A DNA stretch of 18,182 bases from positions 1 through 18,182 of the forward strand of contig JAEXRD010000124.1 of NCBI GenBank assembly GCA_023438245.1, in the 5' to 3' direction. The notes under the pieces are model-generated. The model was not told the origin of the DNA and ran no database searches. It was given only the letters and a program-made list of their open reading frames with translations. This document shows, in pieces, positions 6,198-13,271 of this stretch (the first letter of the stretch is position 1; each line of letters opens with the position of its first letter). Source of the DNA: Pseudomonadota bacterium. Its GTDB lineage: Bacteria; Desulfobacterota; Desulfovibrionia; Desulfovibrionales; Desulfovibrionaceae. A program made the translations under genes and the position numbers.

Positions 6198-7463
6198 TCA
6201 GCCGATTTTGGGCAGTTCGGCCCAGTTGGTGGTGTAGCGCGGCGAGCGCCGCTCCTGGCGCATGTGCCAGGGGCGGGCTGGCGCGCTTGAGAGCGCGTAG
6301 CGCAGCGTGCCCCGGCCGAAGCGGCGGTTCACCCCGTCCAGGGCGCTCATCAGCGCGCGCTGGCGCTGGCGTTCCTCGGGCGAAAGGTCCAGCAGCGAGG
6401 CCTGCCTGCCCTCCGAAGGCGTCAGCCCCAGCAGCAGCACTCCGGCCTTCTGGTAGCCGTGGCCGGGCCGGATGGCCTGGTCCAGCCCGCGCAGCGCGGC
6501 GTCGATGATCTCCGGGGTGTGGGCCGTGGGGCCGGGCAGGGTGATGACCGCCTGGCCGAAGTGCTGGGGCACGTCGCGGTGGCGCGGGGTGGCCAGGAAG
6601 GCCTGCACCGCGGCGGCTTCCAGGCCCGCATGCCGCAGCTTTTCCGCGGCGCGGGCGGCATAGGCGCACACGGCCTCGCGCAGGTGCTCCTTGTCCTCCA
6701 CCAGCGTGGCGAAGGAGCGCGAGCAGAGCACCGAGCGCCGGGCCGCCGGGGCGCGCTCCAGGTCCAGGCAGGAAATCCCTTGCAGCTCCAGCTGGGTGGC
6801 CAGGCCCACCACGCTCATCTCCTTCTTCACCCAGTCCCGGGGCAGCCGGGAAAAGTCCAGGGCCGTGCGCACCCCGCGCGCCCACAGCCGCTTGGTGTGC
6901 CGGGGCCCGATGCCCCACACGTCGCCCACCTCCAGCCAGGAGAGCAGCGCCTCGGGGTCTGCCTCCGCCGCGTGGTCGAACACCCCGCCGGTGGCCGGGT
7001 CCTTCTTGGCCCGGCGGTTGGCCGCCTTGGCCAGGGTCTTGGTCCGCGCGATGCCGATGGACACCGGAATGCCCGTCCACTGGCGCACGCGGGCGCGGAT
7101 CTCGCGGCTTAAGCCCACGGGGTCGGCCACGCCGGAGAGGTCCACGAAGGCCTCGTCGATGGAGTAGACCTCCACCCCCGGGGCCATGTCGGCCAGGATG
7201 GACATGACGCGCGCGGAGAGGTCGCCGTAGAGCGCGTAGTTGGAGGAGAACACCGCCACGCCCTGCTTGCGGAACAGGCTCTCCCACTGGTAGGCGGGCG
7301 CGGCCATGGGGATGCCCAGGGCCTTGGCCTCGGCGGAGCGCGCCACCACGCAGCCGTCGTTGTTGGAGAGCACCACCACGGGCCGGTTCTTCAGCTCCGG
7401 GCGGAACAGCCGCTCGCAGGAGGCGTAGAAATTGTTGCAGTCCAGCAGGCCGAACAGGGGCAC
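6198..7463 (-). CDS. umuC: DNA polymerase V catalytic subunit UmuC (Y-family)
   Basis: The 421-residue product matches UmuC (E. coli 422 residues) over its whole length. UmuC with processed UmuD copies past damaged template bases. Visible: catalytic Asp8 in LLDCNNFYASCE, VVVLSNNDGCVVARSAEAKALG (29-50), the SIDEAF motif with Asp103 and Glu104, IPVSIGIARTKTLAKAANRRAKK, VWGIGPRHTKRL, the little-finger CSRSF and YAARAAEKLR blocks, and the UmuC-specific end WHMRQERRSPRYTTNWAELPKIG. The start is GTG at 7463 with GAGG about 7 bases upstream, 17 bases after the umuD stop, so the pair is one operon. No terminator was seen after it; it converges on the cold-shock gene. Confidence 0.97.
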   Translation of the reverse strand: MPLFGLLDCNNFYASCERLFRPELKNRPVVVLSNNDGCVVARSAEAKALGIPMAAPAYQWESLFRKQGVAVFSSNYALYGDLSARVMSILADMAPGVEVYSIDEAFVDLSGVADPVGLSREIRARVRQWTGIPVSIGIARTKTLAKAANRRAKKDPATGGVFDHAAEADPEALLSWLEVGDVWGIGPRHTKRLWARGVRTALDFSRLPRDWVKKEMSVVGLATQLELQGISCLDLERAPAARRSVLCSRSFATLVEDKEHLREAVCAYAARAAEKLRHAGLEAAAVQAFLATPRHRDVPQHFGQAVITLPGPTAHTPEIIDAALRGLDQAIRPGHGYQKAGVLLLGLTPSEGRQASLLDLSPEERQRQRALMSALDGVNRRFGRGTLRYALSSAPARPWHMRQERRSPRYTTNWAELPKIG

Positions 7464-7480
7464 GGGATGACCTCGGGCCC

Positions 7481-7957
7481 CTACAGCTTGTGGATGACGT
7501 GGGTGACCACGCCCCAGACCTCGAAGCCCTCGCCCTTCTCGGCGGCCTCGGTGACGTCGATGGGCGGGTAGTCCGGGTTGGCGGGCGCGAGCAGCAGCCG
7601 CTCCCCGCGCCGCTCCAGGCGTTTGACCGTCAGCTCGCCGTGCACGGCGGCGATGACCACGCGCCCGGCCCGGGCCTCCTCGGCGCGGTCCACGATGAGC
7701 AGGTCGCCGTCGTGGATGCCCGCGCCCAGCATGGAGCTGCCCGCAGCGCGGACGAAGAAGGTGGCCGCCGGGTGCGGGATGAGGTGCTCGGTCAGGTCCA
7801 GGCGCTTGTCGATGAAGTCGTCCGCCGGGGAGGGAAAGCCCGCCTGCACCCCGGCCAGGAACAGGGGCAGCCTGAGGCGCGCGGCTGTTTCGGCTCCTGT
7901 GGCGTTGAGGACGGGGCCGAGGATTTCCAGGCCGCAGGTCTTGAGGTGCGTGGTCAT
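7481..7957 (-). CDS. umuD: UmuD, self-cleaving polymerase V accessory subunit
   Basis: The 158-residue product is a LexA/UmuD-type S24 peptidase. RecA filaments stimulate self-cleavage, and the shortened protein forms polymerase V with UmuC. Seen: the expected cleavage site in QAGFPSPADDF (Ala39-Gly40; Cys-Gly in E. coli), nucleophile Ser75 in AAGSSM, DGDLLIVD (83-90), general-base Lys112 in ELTVKRL, and the end GVVTHVIHKL. The arm before the cleavage site is 39 residues, about 15 longer than in E. coli. No Shine-Dalgarno precedes the ATG, and a promoter -10 box ends 6 bases before it, so the message may be leaderless. Internal alternative starts look worse. It also lies 31 bases downstream of a same-strand kinase gene and may be read through from it. 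Confidence 0.95.
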   Translation of the reverse strand: MTTHLKTCGLEILGPVLNATGAETAARLRLPLFLAGVQAGFPSPADDFIDKRLDLTEHLIPHPAATFFVRAAGSSMLGAGIHDGDLLIVDRAEEARAGRVVIAAVHGELTVKRLERRGERLLLAPANPDYPPIDVTEAAEKGEGFEVWGVVTHVIHKL

Positions 7958-7963
7958 GGCGCG

Positions 7964-7992
7964 AGGATAGGGGGCCGGGCGTTCGCGGTCAA
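7964..7992 (-). promoter_or_regulatory. umuDC promoter, apparently leaderless
   Basis: On the minus strand TTGACC (7987-7992) and TATCCT (7964-7969) are separated by exactly 17 bases. The -10 box ends 6 bases before the umuD ATG, which places transcription start at or next to the A of ATG. The -35 box contains the TGA stop codon of the upstream kinase. I could not identify a LexA site with confidence. Confidence 0.55.
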
Positions 7993-9788
7993 GACGGGGC
8001 CAGCGGCAGGGTGAGCCGCAGCGTGGTGTGGCCCGGCTCGCCCGTGTCCAGCGTCAGCTCGCCGCCGTGGGCGCGGGCCACCAGCCGGGCGGAGTAGGTG
8101 CCCAGGCCCGTGCCGTGCTTCTTGCCGCTGGTGGCGTATTTCTCGAAGAAGCGCGGCAGGATGTCCTCCGGCACGGTTCCGGCGTTACGGATGGCGAGCG
8201 TGAGGCTGCCGTTCCCGGTCTGGGCGCGCAGTTCCACGCGTCCGCCCTGGGGCGAGGCCTCCAGCGCGTTTTTGAGCAGGTTTTCCAGCAGCGAGACCAG
8301 CAGGCCTTCGTCGCCGCGCACCGATAGCTCGTGGATGTCTGCGCCGGGCAGCATGGCCAGCTCCGCGCCGAAGGTGCGAGCCAGCGTCCGCACGCCAGCC
8401 AGGGCGCGGTCCAGCGGGGCGGACAGCGGAAAAACGTCCGGGGGCAGGCTGTAGGCCCCGGTCTCCATCTTGAACAGGTCCAGGGAGAGATTGATCATGC
8501 CCAGCATGCGCAGGCCCGCGTCGCGGATGAAGCGCAGGCTCTCGCGCTGGTCCCCGGTGAGATTGTCGTCCTGCAGCAGCAGGTCGGGCAGGGCGGTGAA
8601 GGCCGAGAGCGGGGTCTTGAGGTCGTGGCGGGTGATGCGCTCCACGTCCTCGCGGAACTGCTCCACCTTCTTGCGCTCGCCGATGTCCATGTGTGTGCCG
8701 GAGATGAACAGCGGCTTGCCATCGGGCGTGCGCCGGGTTACGCGGCCGCGGTCCTGTATCCAGACCCAGCCGCCGTCCTTGTGGCGCATGCGGCACTCGC
8801 AGTCGTACTGCTCGGTTTCTCCGGAAAAATGCTGCGCGAGCTGCTGGTTCGAGCGCTCCAGGTCCTCGGGATGGACCAGCCGGACCCAGGTATCGATGCT
8901 GACGGGGGCCAGCTCCTCCAGGGTATACCCGGCGATCTGGGCCCAGCGTTCGTTGAAGGCCACCTCGCCGGTCTGCACGTTCCACTCCCAGGTCCCGACT
9001 CCGGTGCCGAAGATCACGTCGGAGAGCCGGCGGCTCTCCTCGCGCAGGGCGTCCTCGGCGGCCTTGCGGCTGGTGATGTCGGCCAGGGTCAGCAGCACCA
9101 GGTCCGCGCCCACGGGGGCCCAGTGCAGCAGCCAGGACCGGCCAAGGCTCCTGACCTCACGCGAGGGGCCGTACAGGCAGCTCTCGCCGCCGTGTTCGCC
9201 CATGTGGCGCAGGGCCTCCAGCAGCCCGTCCGGCATCAGCTCCTCCGGGCAGGGGCCGCCCGGGACGAATCCCAGCCCGCGGGCCTTGGGGTTGCAGGCC
9301 CGCACCAGCCCGGAACCCGTGGCCACCAGGGCCGTGGGGTTGGGGTTGGCCTCCAGCATCTGCTCGTTCAGCTTGCGCTGGCGCTCCAACTCCTGCCGCG
9401 CATGCAGCGTGCGGCTCACGCGGCCCAGAGCGGCGGCCAGGGCCGCGGGCGTTACGGGCTTGACCAGGTATTCGCTGACGCCGATGGCCAGGGCCTTGCG
9501 CAGGTGCTCGCCATCGTCCAGGGCCGTGACCAGCAGCACCGGCACGTCCGGGGAAATGGCGCGCACGGCCCCGGCCAGCTCGATGCCGTCCATGCCCGGC
9601 ATGTTCACGTCGGTGATGAGCACGTCCGGCCTGCGGCGGGAAAACTCGAAGAGCGCCGTGCGGCCGCTGGATACCGCCACCACCTCGCTGGCCAGCGGGG
9701 TCAGGGAGTGCTTGAGGTCGAGCAGCGAGATGGGGTCGTCCTCGCACAGCAGCACGGAGGGGCGCGGATGATCGGTCTGAGCGGCCAT
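7989..9788 (-). CDS. REC-PAS-PAS hybrid histidine kinase
   Basis: The 599-residue cytoplasmic protein begins with a receiver domain (about 10-128: acidic E16-D17-D18, phospho-acceptor D60 in LITDVNMPGMDG, T88, K110 in YLVKP). A linker helix and a weak PAS-like region (140-245) follow, then a clear PAS/PAC (255-375: GTWEWNVQTGEVAFNERW, HPEDLERS, GGWVWIQDRGRV). Next come HisKA with His388 in RHDLKTPLS and an HATPase domain (450-597) with an N-box at ENLLKNALEA (502-511) and a G2 loop GTGLG (559-563). The G1 region reads RNAGTVP rather than the usual DNG/DTG, so nucleotide binding may be altered. Its ATG follows the HDOD/EAL gene stop by 10 bases, implying a shared transcript. The output partner is not visible. 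Confidence 0.92.
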   Translation of the reverse strand: MAAQTDHPRPSVLLCEDDPISLLDLKHSLTPLASEVVAVSSGRTALFEFSRRRPDVLITDVNMPGMDGIELAGAVRAISPDVPVLLVTALDDGEHLRKALAIGVSEYLVKPVTPAALAAALGRVSRTLHARQELERQRKLNEQMLEANPNPTALVATGSGLVRACNPKARGLGFVPGGPCPEELMPDGLLEALRHMGEHGGESCLYGPSREVRSLGRSWLLHWAPVGADLVLLTLADITSRKAAEDALREESRRLSDVIFGTGVGTWEWNVQTGEVAFNERWAQIAGYTLEELAPVSIDTWVRLVHPEDLERSNQQLAQHFSGETEQYDCECRMRHKDGGWVWIQDRGRVTRRTPDGKPLFISGTHMDIGERKKVEQFREDVERITRHDLKTPLSAFTALPDLLLQDDNLTGDQRESLRFIRDAGLRMLGMINLSLDLFKMETGAYSLPPDVFPLSAPLDRALAGVRTLARTFGAELAMLPGADIHELSVRGDEGLLVSLLENLLKNALEASPQGGRVELRAQTGNGSLTLAIRNAGTVPEDILPRFFEKYATSGKKHGTGLGTYSARLVARAHGGELTLDTGEPGHTTLRLTLPLAPS

Positions 9789-9798
9789 GCCCGCGCCC

Positions 9799-11037
9799 CT
9801 AGCCGATGCCCCGGAACAGGGCGTCGGTCCAATCCACGGCCTGGGCGTAGGCCACCGCGGCGTCCACGGGGGAGAGCCCCAGCCGTTCCAGGGCCAGATC
9901 CACCGCCTCCCAGTCTCCGCGCTCGAAGCCCCGAGCCAGGTCCAGCCAGGCGGAGCAGGCGTTTTCGTGGCCGAGCAGGGCCTCGCGCACCTGCGGCGAG
10001 AGCGGCAGCTGGCCCACCACCTGGTCCATGGGCACGTCGAGCATGGCGGGCAGGAGCGAGAACAGGCCCATGAGGAACAGCGCCTGCGCGGGCGCGCCGG
10101 GCACCCCCGCAGAGGCCAGCTCCAGGAAGCGGGCGCGCAGGGCGGAGTGGCGGGGCAGCTCGGAGCTCTTTTCCGGCGGCGTCAGGTCGGTGAGCACCAC
10201 CAGCCGGAGCCAGGGGCGGAGCTGGTTCCAGCCCAGCAGGGTCAGCGCCTGCTTGACGCTCTCCACCTTGCTCGGCAGGCCGAAGTAGGGCGAGTTGAGG
10301 AATCCCAGCAGCCGATAGCTCAGGGCCACGTCGGAACGGATGGTCTCGGCCAGGGCCGGGATGTCGGGGTCGGGCAGCTCCAGGATCTGCAATATCTTGA
10401 GGCGCGAGAGCTGGTTGGAGGAGAGCCTGCGCACGCTCACGGTCTGCGGTTGCTGGAAGTGGTAGCCCTGGAAAATCTGGAATTCCAAATCCCTGGCCAC
10501 GCTGAGGGCCTCGTGGTTCTCCACGCGCTTGATGGCCGGCATGGCCCCCAGCGTGCGGATGGCGGAGGCCAGGCGGGCCACCTCGACCCGGGGCTTGAGG
10601 CCGTCCACCCACAGGATGGTGGCCAGGGCGTACAGCCCCGCGAGGGCGGGGTCCGCGGAGAAGGAGTTCACCGAAATGGCGTAGCCGTCGGCCTTCAGGG
10701 CCGCCAGGTGTTCCAGCACGCCCGGGGCGCTCGCGGTCTTCTCGCACACGTCGGCCACCAGCAGGTCCCTGGGCAGGGTGCGGGGCAGTTCCTCGACGAC
10801 ACCCCGTGCGCTGAACTGCACGCTGAGGCGCGGCGCATCGGCGGAGAGCTGCTCCAGCGCGGCGGCCAGCACGCGCCGGGTGGCCTCGTCGCGGTCCTGC
10901 TCCCCCGCGGCGGTGGACTCCAGCCGGTCGCGGAACAGCAGGCCGTAGCCCCAGAGTTCGCCGCTGGCGGTGAAGATGGGTTGCCTGGCGAAGAAGCCCA
11001 TGTCGTAGACGGGGCTGGCCTCTGGGAGCATGGTCAT
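9799..11037 (-). CDS. HDOD-domain protein with degenerate EAL domain
   Basis: The 412-residue product has the YuxH-type layout: an N-terminal EAL-like region (14-205) and a C-terminal HDOD domain (about 207-400). The EAL part begins FFARQPIF (15-22) and ends FQGYHFQQP (189-197). The signature YELLFR is YGLLFR (31-36), so the first metal-binding Glu is lost and cyclic-di-GMP hydrolysis is not expected. HDOD features are LLGFLNSPYFGLPSKVESVKQALTLLG (243-269). Such proteins act as signalling scaffolds, often tied to motility or cyclic-di-GMP networks; that role is from family knowledge. The start at 11037 (MTMLPEA) is preferred because GAGG lies 8 bases upstream; the frame extends to 11136, before the promoter's predicted start. 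It is first in an operon with the REC-kinase. Confidence 0.9.
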   Translation of the reverse strand: MTMLPEASPVYDMGFFARQPIFTASGELWGYGLLFRDRLESTAAGEQDRDEATRRVLAAALEQLSADAPRLSVQFSARGVVEELPRTLPRDLLVADVCEKTASAPGVLEHLAALKADGYAISVNSFSADPALAGLYALATILWVDGLKPRVEVARLASAIRTLGAMPAIKRVENHEALSVARDLEFQIFQGYHFQQPQTVSVRRLSSNQLSRLKILQILELPDPDIPALAETIRSDVALSYRLLGFLNSPYFGLPSKVESVKQALTLLGWNQLRPWLRLVVLTDLTPPEKSSELPRHSALRARFLELASAGVPGAPAQALFLMGLFSLLPAMLDVPMDQVVGQLPLSPQVREALLGHENACSAWLDLARGFERGDWEAVDLALERLGLSPVDAAVAYAQAVDWTDALFRGIG

Positions 11038-11107
11038 GGTCTGGGCCTCATCCCTGCGGGGGCGCATGCGGTCGTTCGCCGGAGCGCTGGGGAGCGCGCG
11101 AAAAGGA

Positions 11108-11136
11108 ACTATACGCGAGCCGAATGCGGGGGGCAA
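11108..11136 (-). promoter_or_regulatory. promoter of the HDOD/EAL-kinase operon
   Basis: On the minus strand TTGCCC (11131-11136), 17 bases, TATAGT (11108-11113; 5/6 match). It gives a leader of about 64 bases before the ATG at 11037 and rules out the longer upstream ATG at 11136. Confidence 0.6.
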
Positions 11137-11148
11137 CCCCTTGCCCCC

Positions 11149-11394
11149 TCAACAACAGGCGAAGGCGTGCTTGAGCATCACCCCGGTGCGGTAGGCGTCG
11201 TCGAGGGCGAAGCGGCGGCAGAACTGCTCCACGCGCTGCGGCGCGGCCGCGAGCGGGAAGGCCTTCTGCATCTGCGCCCCGTGCAGGTCGGTGAAGGGCG
11301 CGCCCTCCTTGAACACCAGCACGCGCAGGTACCTGGGGTCGCCCGGGTCGGGCGCGGCCTCGAAGTGGAAGGGCGGGAACTCGTAGCGCCTCAT
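11149..11394 (-). CDS. small conserved-looking hypothetical protein
   Basis: The product has 81 residues from the ATG at 11394, chosen because AGGAG (11399-11403) lies 4 bases upstream; in-frame ATGs at 11406 and 11448 lack a site. It is a soluble, mixed protein: MRRYEFPPFHFEAAPDPGDPRYLRVLVF (1-28) reads as two strands, followed by KAFPLAAAPQRVEQFCRRFALDDAYRTG (43-70) with helical character, and the end KHAFACC. The terminal Cys-Cys pair and Cys59 are the only cysteines. I do not recognise the family. It has its own promoter and is divergent from the metallo-hydrolase gene. Its tail lies close to the HDOD/EAL promoter, so readthrough into that operon is possible. Confidence 0.7.
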   Translation of the reverse strand: MRRYEFPPFHFEAAPDPGDPRYLRVLVFKEGAPFTDLHGAQMQKAFPLAAAPQRVEQFCRRFALDDAYRTGVMLKHAFACC

Positions 11395-11424
11395 GGGGCT
11401 CCTCATGGCAGGGCTGGACAACCA

Positions 11425-11456
11425 GCAAAAGATAGCCATCTTTCGCAAAGGGGCAA
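11425..11456 (-). promoter_or_regulatory. promoter with inverted repeat, small hypothetical gene
   Basis: On the minus strand TTGCCC (11451-11456), 16 bases, TATCTT (11429-11434). A perfect inverted repeat, AAAGAT (11428-11433), 4 bases, ATCTTT (11438-11443), covers the -10 box. With one mismatch it extends to 9-bp arms (11425-11446). This is where a repressor would be expected to bind. Confidence 0.45.
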
Positions 11457-11466
11457 GCGGCGGGCA

Positions 11467-11516
11467 TTGCCCGGCGCGCGGCTCCCTGGTACAATTCCTC
11501 CAGTTTAGAGGAAATT
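11467..11516 (+). promoter_or_regulatory. promoter and dyad of the metallo-hydrolase gene
   Basis: TTGCCC (11467-11472), 17 bases, TACAAT (11490-11495; 5/6 match). A perfect inverted repeat, TTCCTC (11495-11500), 7 bases, GAGGAA (11508-11513), with flanking AATT on both sides, spans the predicted transcription start near 11502. It could be an operator or a 5' hairpin in the message. Confidence 0.55.
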
Positions 11517-11543
11517 AGCCCGGCTCTACCGCAGACCGGCCCC

Positions 11544-11550
11544 AGGAGGA
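11544..11550 (+). promoter_or_regulatory. ribosome binding site deciding a TTG start
   Basis: AGGAGGA lies 7 bases before the TTG at 11558. No ATG or GTG is available at a suitable distance that keeps the conserved N-terminus, so TTG is the start. Confidence 0.8.
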
Positions 11551-11557
11551 CCCGACC

Positions 11558-12304
11558 TTGGCCACGTTCAAGATCCATCCCATCGTCATGGGCACCAAGG
11601 TGTTCGACCACGGCATGATGACCTACCAGCACGCCTACGGCAAACCCTACACCATCCCCATCTACAGCTGGTACCTGGAGGGCGGCGACAAGAAGATCCT
11701 CGTGGACACCGGCGAGATGCAGCCCATCAAGAGCCCCGACCGCGAGGCGGCCATCGGCGGCAAGATCCATACCTTCGAGGAGGGCCTGGCGCTCTATGGC
11801 CTCAAGCCCGAGGACATCGACATCGTCATCCACACCCACCTGCACAACGACCACTGCGAGAACGACTACAAGTGCTCCAACGCGCGCTTCTACGTGCACG
11901 AGGCCGAGCTTGCGCGCATCCACGATCCGCACCCGCTGGATTACCGCTACCTGGAGGACTACATCCTGGATGTGGAGGAGGCCGGGCAGATCGAGGCGGT
12001 GACCGGCGACCGGGAGATCGTGCCCGGCGTGCGCGTGATGCACACCCCGGCCCACACCGAGGGCGGGCTCACCGTGCTGGTGGACACCGAAAAGGGCGTG
12101 GCGGCCATCACCGGCTTCTGCGTCATCATGGAAAATCTCAATCCTCCCAAGGAGATCACCGCCCGCGAGATGGAGGTCATCCCCTGCGGAACCGTGGTCA
12201 ACGCCTACCAGGCCTACGACAACATGCTGAAGGTCAAGCAGGCGGCGGACATCCTGCTGCCCCTGCACGAGCCCCGTTTCGCCTCCACGCCGACCATTCC
12301 GTAA
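11558..12304 (+). CDS. metallo-beta-lactamase-fold hydrolase (AHL-lactonase-like family)
   Basis: The 248-residue protein starts at TTG. The zinc motif HTHLHNDHC (92-100) gives H94, H96, D98 and H99 of the HxHxDH signature; H166 in TPAHTEGG and H237 in LLPLHEP complete the His set. An early strand ends ILVDTGE (47-53). The size and layout resemble the N-acyl homoserine lactonase family, and a lactone or ester substrate is possible but unproven. Where these enzymes usually have a bridging Asp (a GD pair), this protein reads ITGFCVIMENL (184-194), with Cys188 near that site. No signal peptide. It has its own promoter, with a dyad at the start. A strong hairpin lies downstream, before the DUF169 gene. 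Confidence 0.87.
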   Translation: MATFKIHPIVMGTKVFDHGMMTYQHAYGKPYTIPIYSWYLEGGDKKILVDTGEMQPIKSPDREAAIGGKIHTFEEGLALYGLKPEDIDIVIHTHLHNDHCENDYKCSNARFYVHEAELARIHDPHPLDYRYLEDYILDVEEAGQIEAVTGDREIVPGVRVMHTPAHTEGGLTVLVDTEKGVAAITGFCVIMENLNPPKEITAREMEVIPCGTVVNAYQAYDNMLKVKQAADILLPLHEPRFASTPTIP

Positions 12305-12329
12305 ATAAATATTGTCAATGAATCTCATA

Positions 12330-12364
12330 GATGAGCCCGTGCCTGAACCAGGCGCGGGTTCATC
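12330..12364. terminator. strong stem-loop after the metallo-hydrolase gene
   Basis: GATGA-g-CCCG-t-GCCTG (12330-12345) pairs with CAGGC-g-CGGG-t-TCATC (12349-12364). With two G-U pairs this is an unbroken 16-bp stem around a 3-base loop. No T-run follows on either strand, so ordinary Rho-independent termination is uncertain. It could end the upstream transcript, protect a 3' end, or separate the two genes. Confidence 0.5.
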
Positions 12365-12368
12365 GTCG

Positions 12369-12397
12369 TTGACGCGGTCGCGGGTTTGTATTAATTA
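12369..12397 (+). promoter_or_regulatory. promoter of the DUF169 gene
   Basis: TTGACG (12369-12374), 17 bases, TAATTA (12392-12397), inside a patch much richer in A and T than the rest of the window. The predicted leader is about 54 bases and includes a possible small hairpin (GGGCCA / TGGTCC). Confidence 0.45.
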
Positions 12398-12457
12398 ATG
12401 ATAAATTCAAGCGCTGCAAGGGCCAGAGTGGTCCTGGCGATAACAAAGGAGCCCCCC

Positions 12458-13246
12458 ATGTCCGACTTTATCCACATGCAGGAAATGCTCATGCGCGAGC
12501 TTCGGCTCATGCACTACCCCGTGGCCATCAAGCACTTCACCGACCAGGCCGAGCTGGACGCCTTCCGCAAATCGCGCCAGGTCTATTCGCCGGTGAAGCC
12601 CCTGACCTTCTGCCAGGCCGAGATCGGCGCGCGCATGGAGGGCATCACCGTGCTGGTGGAGCCCAAGAAGATGGGCTGCACCAACGCCCAGTTCGTGTTC
12701 GGCTGGAAGCCCATGGACGACGGCGAGGCCAAGAGCCACGAGAAGTACTGCATGGACCCCGACCAGGCCCGCCGCTTCGTGGAGAGCAAGCCCCGCCTGC
12801 CCGAGGGCAAGGTGCTGGCCATGGCCGTGATGCCGCTGGCCCAGGCCACCGAGACCCCGGAAGTGGTGCACTTCTACGTGGACAACATGCAGGCCTACCA
12901 CCTGGTGGACGACTGGATGGCCAGCCAGGACGTGCACCCCTTCCGCCCGTCCATGTGCGTGAACTCCGCGGCCTGCGGCGGCAGCATCTTCGCCCTGAAC
13001 GAGCAGCAGGCCAACCTGGTGCTGGCCTGCAGCGGCTCCTACAACGCGGGCAAGACCGAGCGCGGCGAGATCAACGTGTTCATCCCCGGCGCCCACATGG
13101 ACGCCCTGGTCGCGCGCATCGAGAAGCGCCTGAAGGACAAGGGCAGCGCGGCCATCACCCGCCTGGGCGGCGGCTTCCCCGGCGCGGACATCTGCAAGAA
13201 CTGCCCGCTCATCGTCTTCAAGAAGGACGGCGAGGCCGAAGCCTAG
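12458..13246 (+). CDS. DUF169 family protein
   Basis: The 262-residue product matches the DUF169 pattern common in anaerobic Bacteria and Archaea: PVAIKHF (21-27), KPLTFCQAEIGAR (47-59), a hydrophobic strand with KKMGCTNAQFVFGW (70-83), PSMCVNSAACGG (164-175) and ADICKNCPLIVFKK (243-256). Eight cysteines (52, 74, 98, 167, 173, 191, 246, 249), including a C-x-x-C near the end, would suit a metal or iron-sulfur site, but this is inference; the family has no established function I can state. The start is ATG at 12458 with AAAGGAG 6 bases upstream; an in-frame ATG at 12398 falls at the predicted transcription start. No signal peptide. It follows the metallo-hydrolase gene, with its own promoter and terminator. 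Confidence 0.87.
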   Translation: MSDFIHMQEMLMRELRLMHYPVAIKHFTDQAELDAFRKSRQVYSPVKPLTFCQAEIGARMEGITVLVEPKKMGCTNAQFVFGWKPMDDGEAKSHEKYCMDPDQARRFVESKPRLPEGKVLAMAVMPLAQATETPEVVHFYVDNMQAYHLVDDWMASQDVHPFRPSMCVNSAACGGSIFALNEQQANLVLACSGSYNAGKTERGEINVFIPGAHMDALVARIEKRLKDKGSAAITRLGGGFPGADICKNCPLIVFKKDGEAEA

Positions 13247-13271
13247 TCCGCCTCGCGGCGCCTGCGGCGTT

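Noticed and set aside
7958..8000. LexA/SOS box for umuDC
   Set aside because: No match to the E. coli or Gram-positive LexA consensus was seen; the LexA site of this lineage is not known to me with certainty.
12398..12457. Upstream ATG for the DUF169 protein
   Set aside because: It lies at the predicted promoter and has no ribosome binding site; the ATG at 12458 has AAAGGAG.
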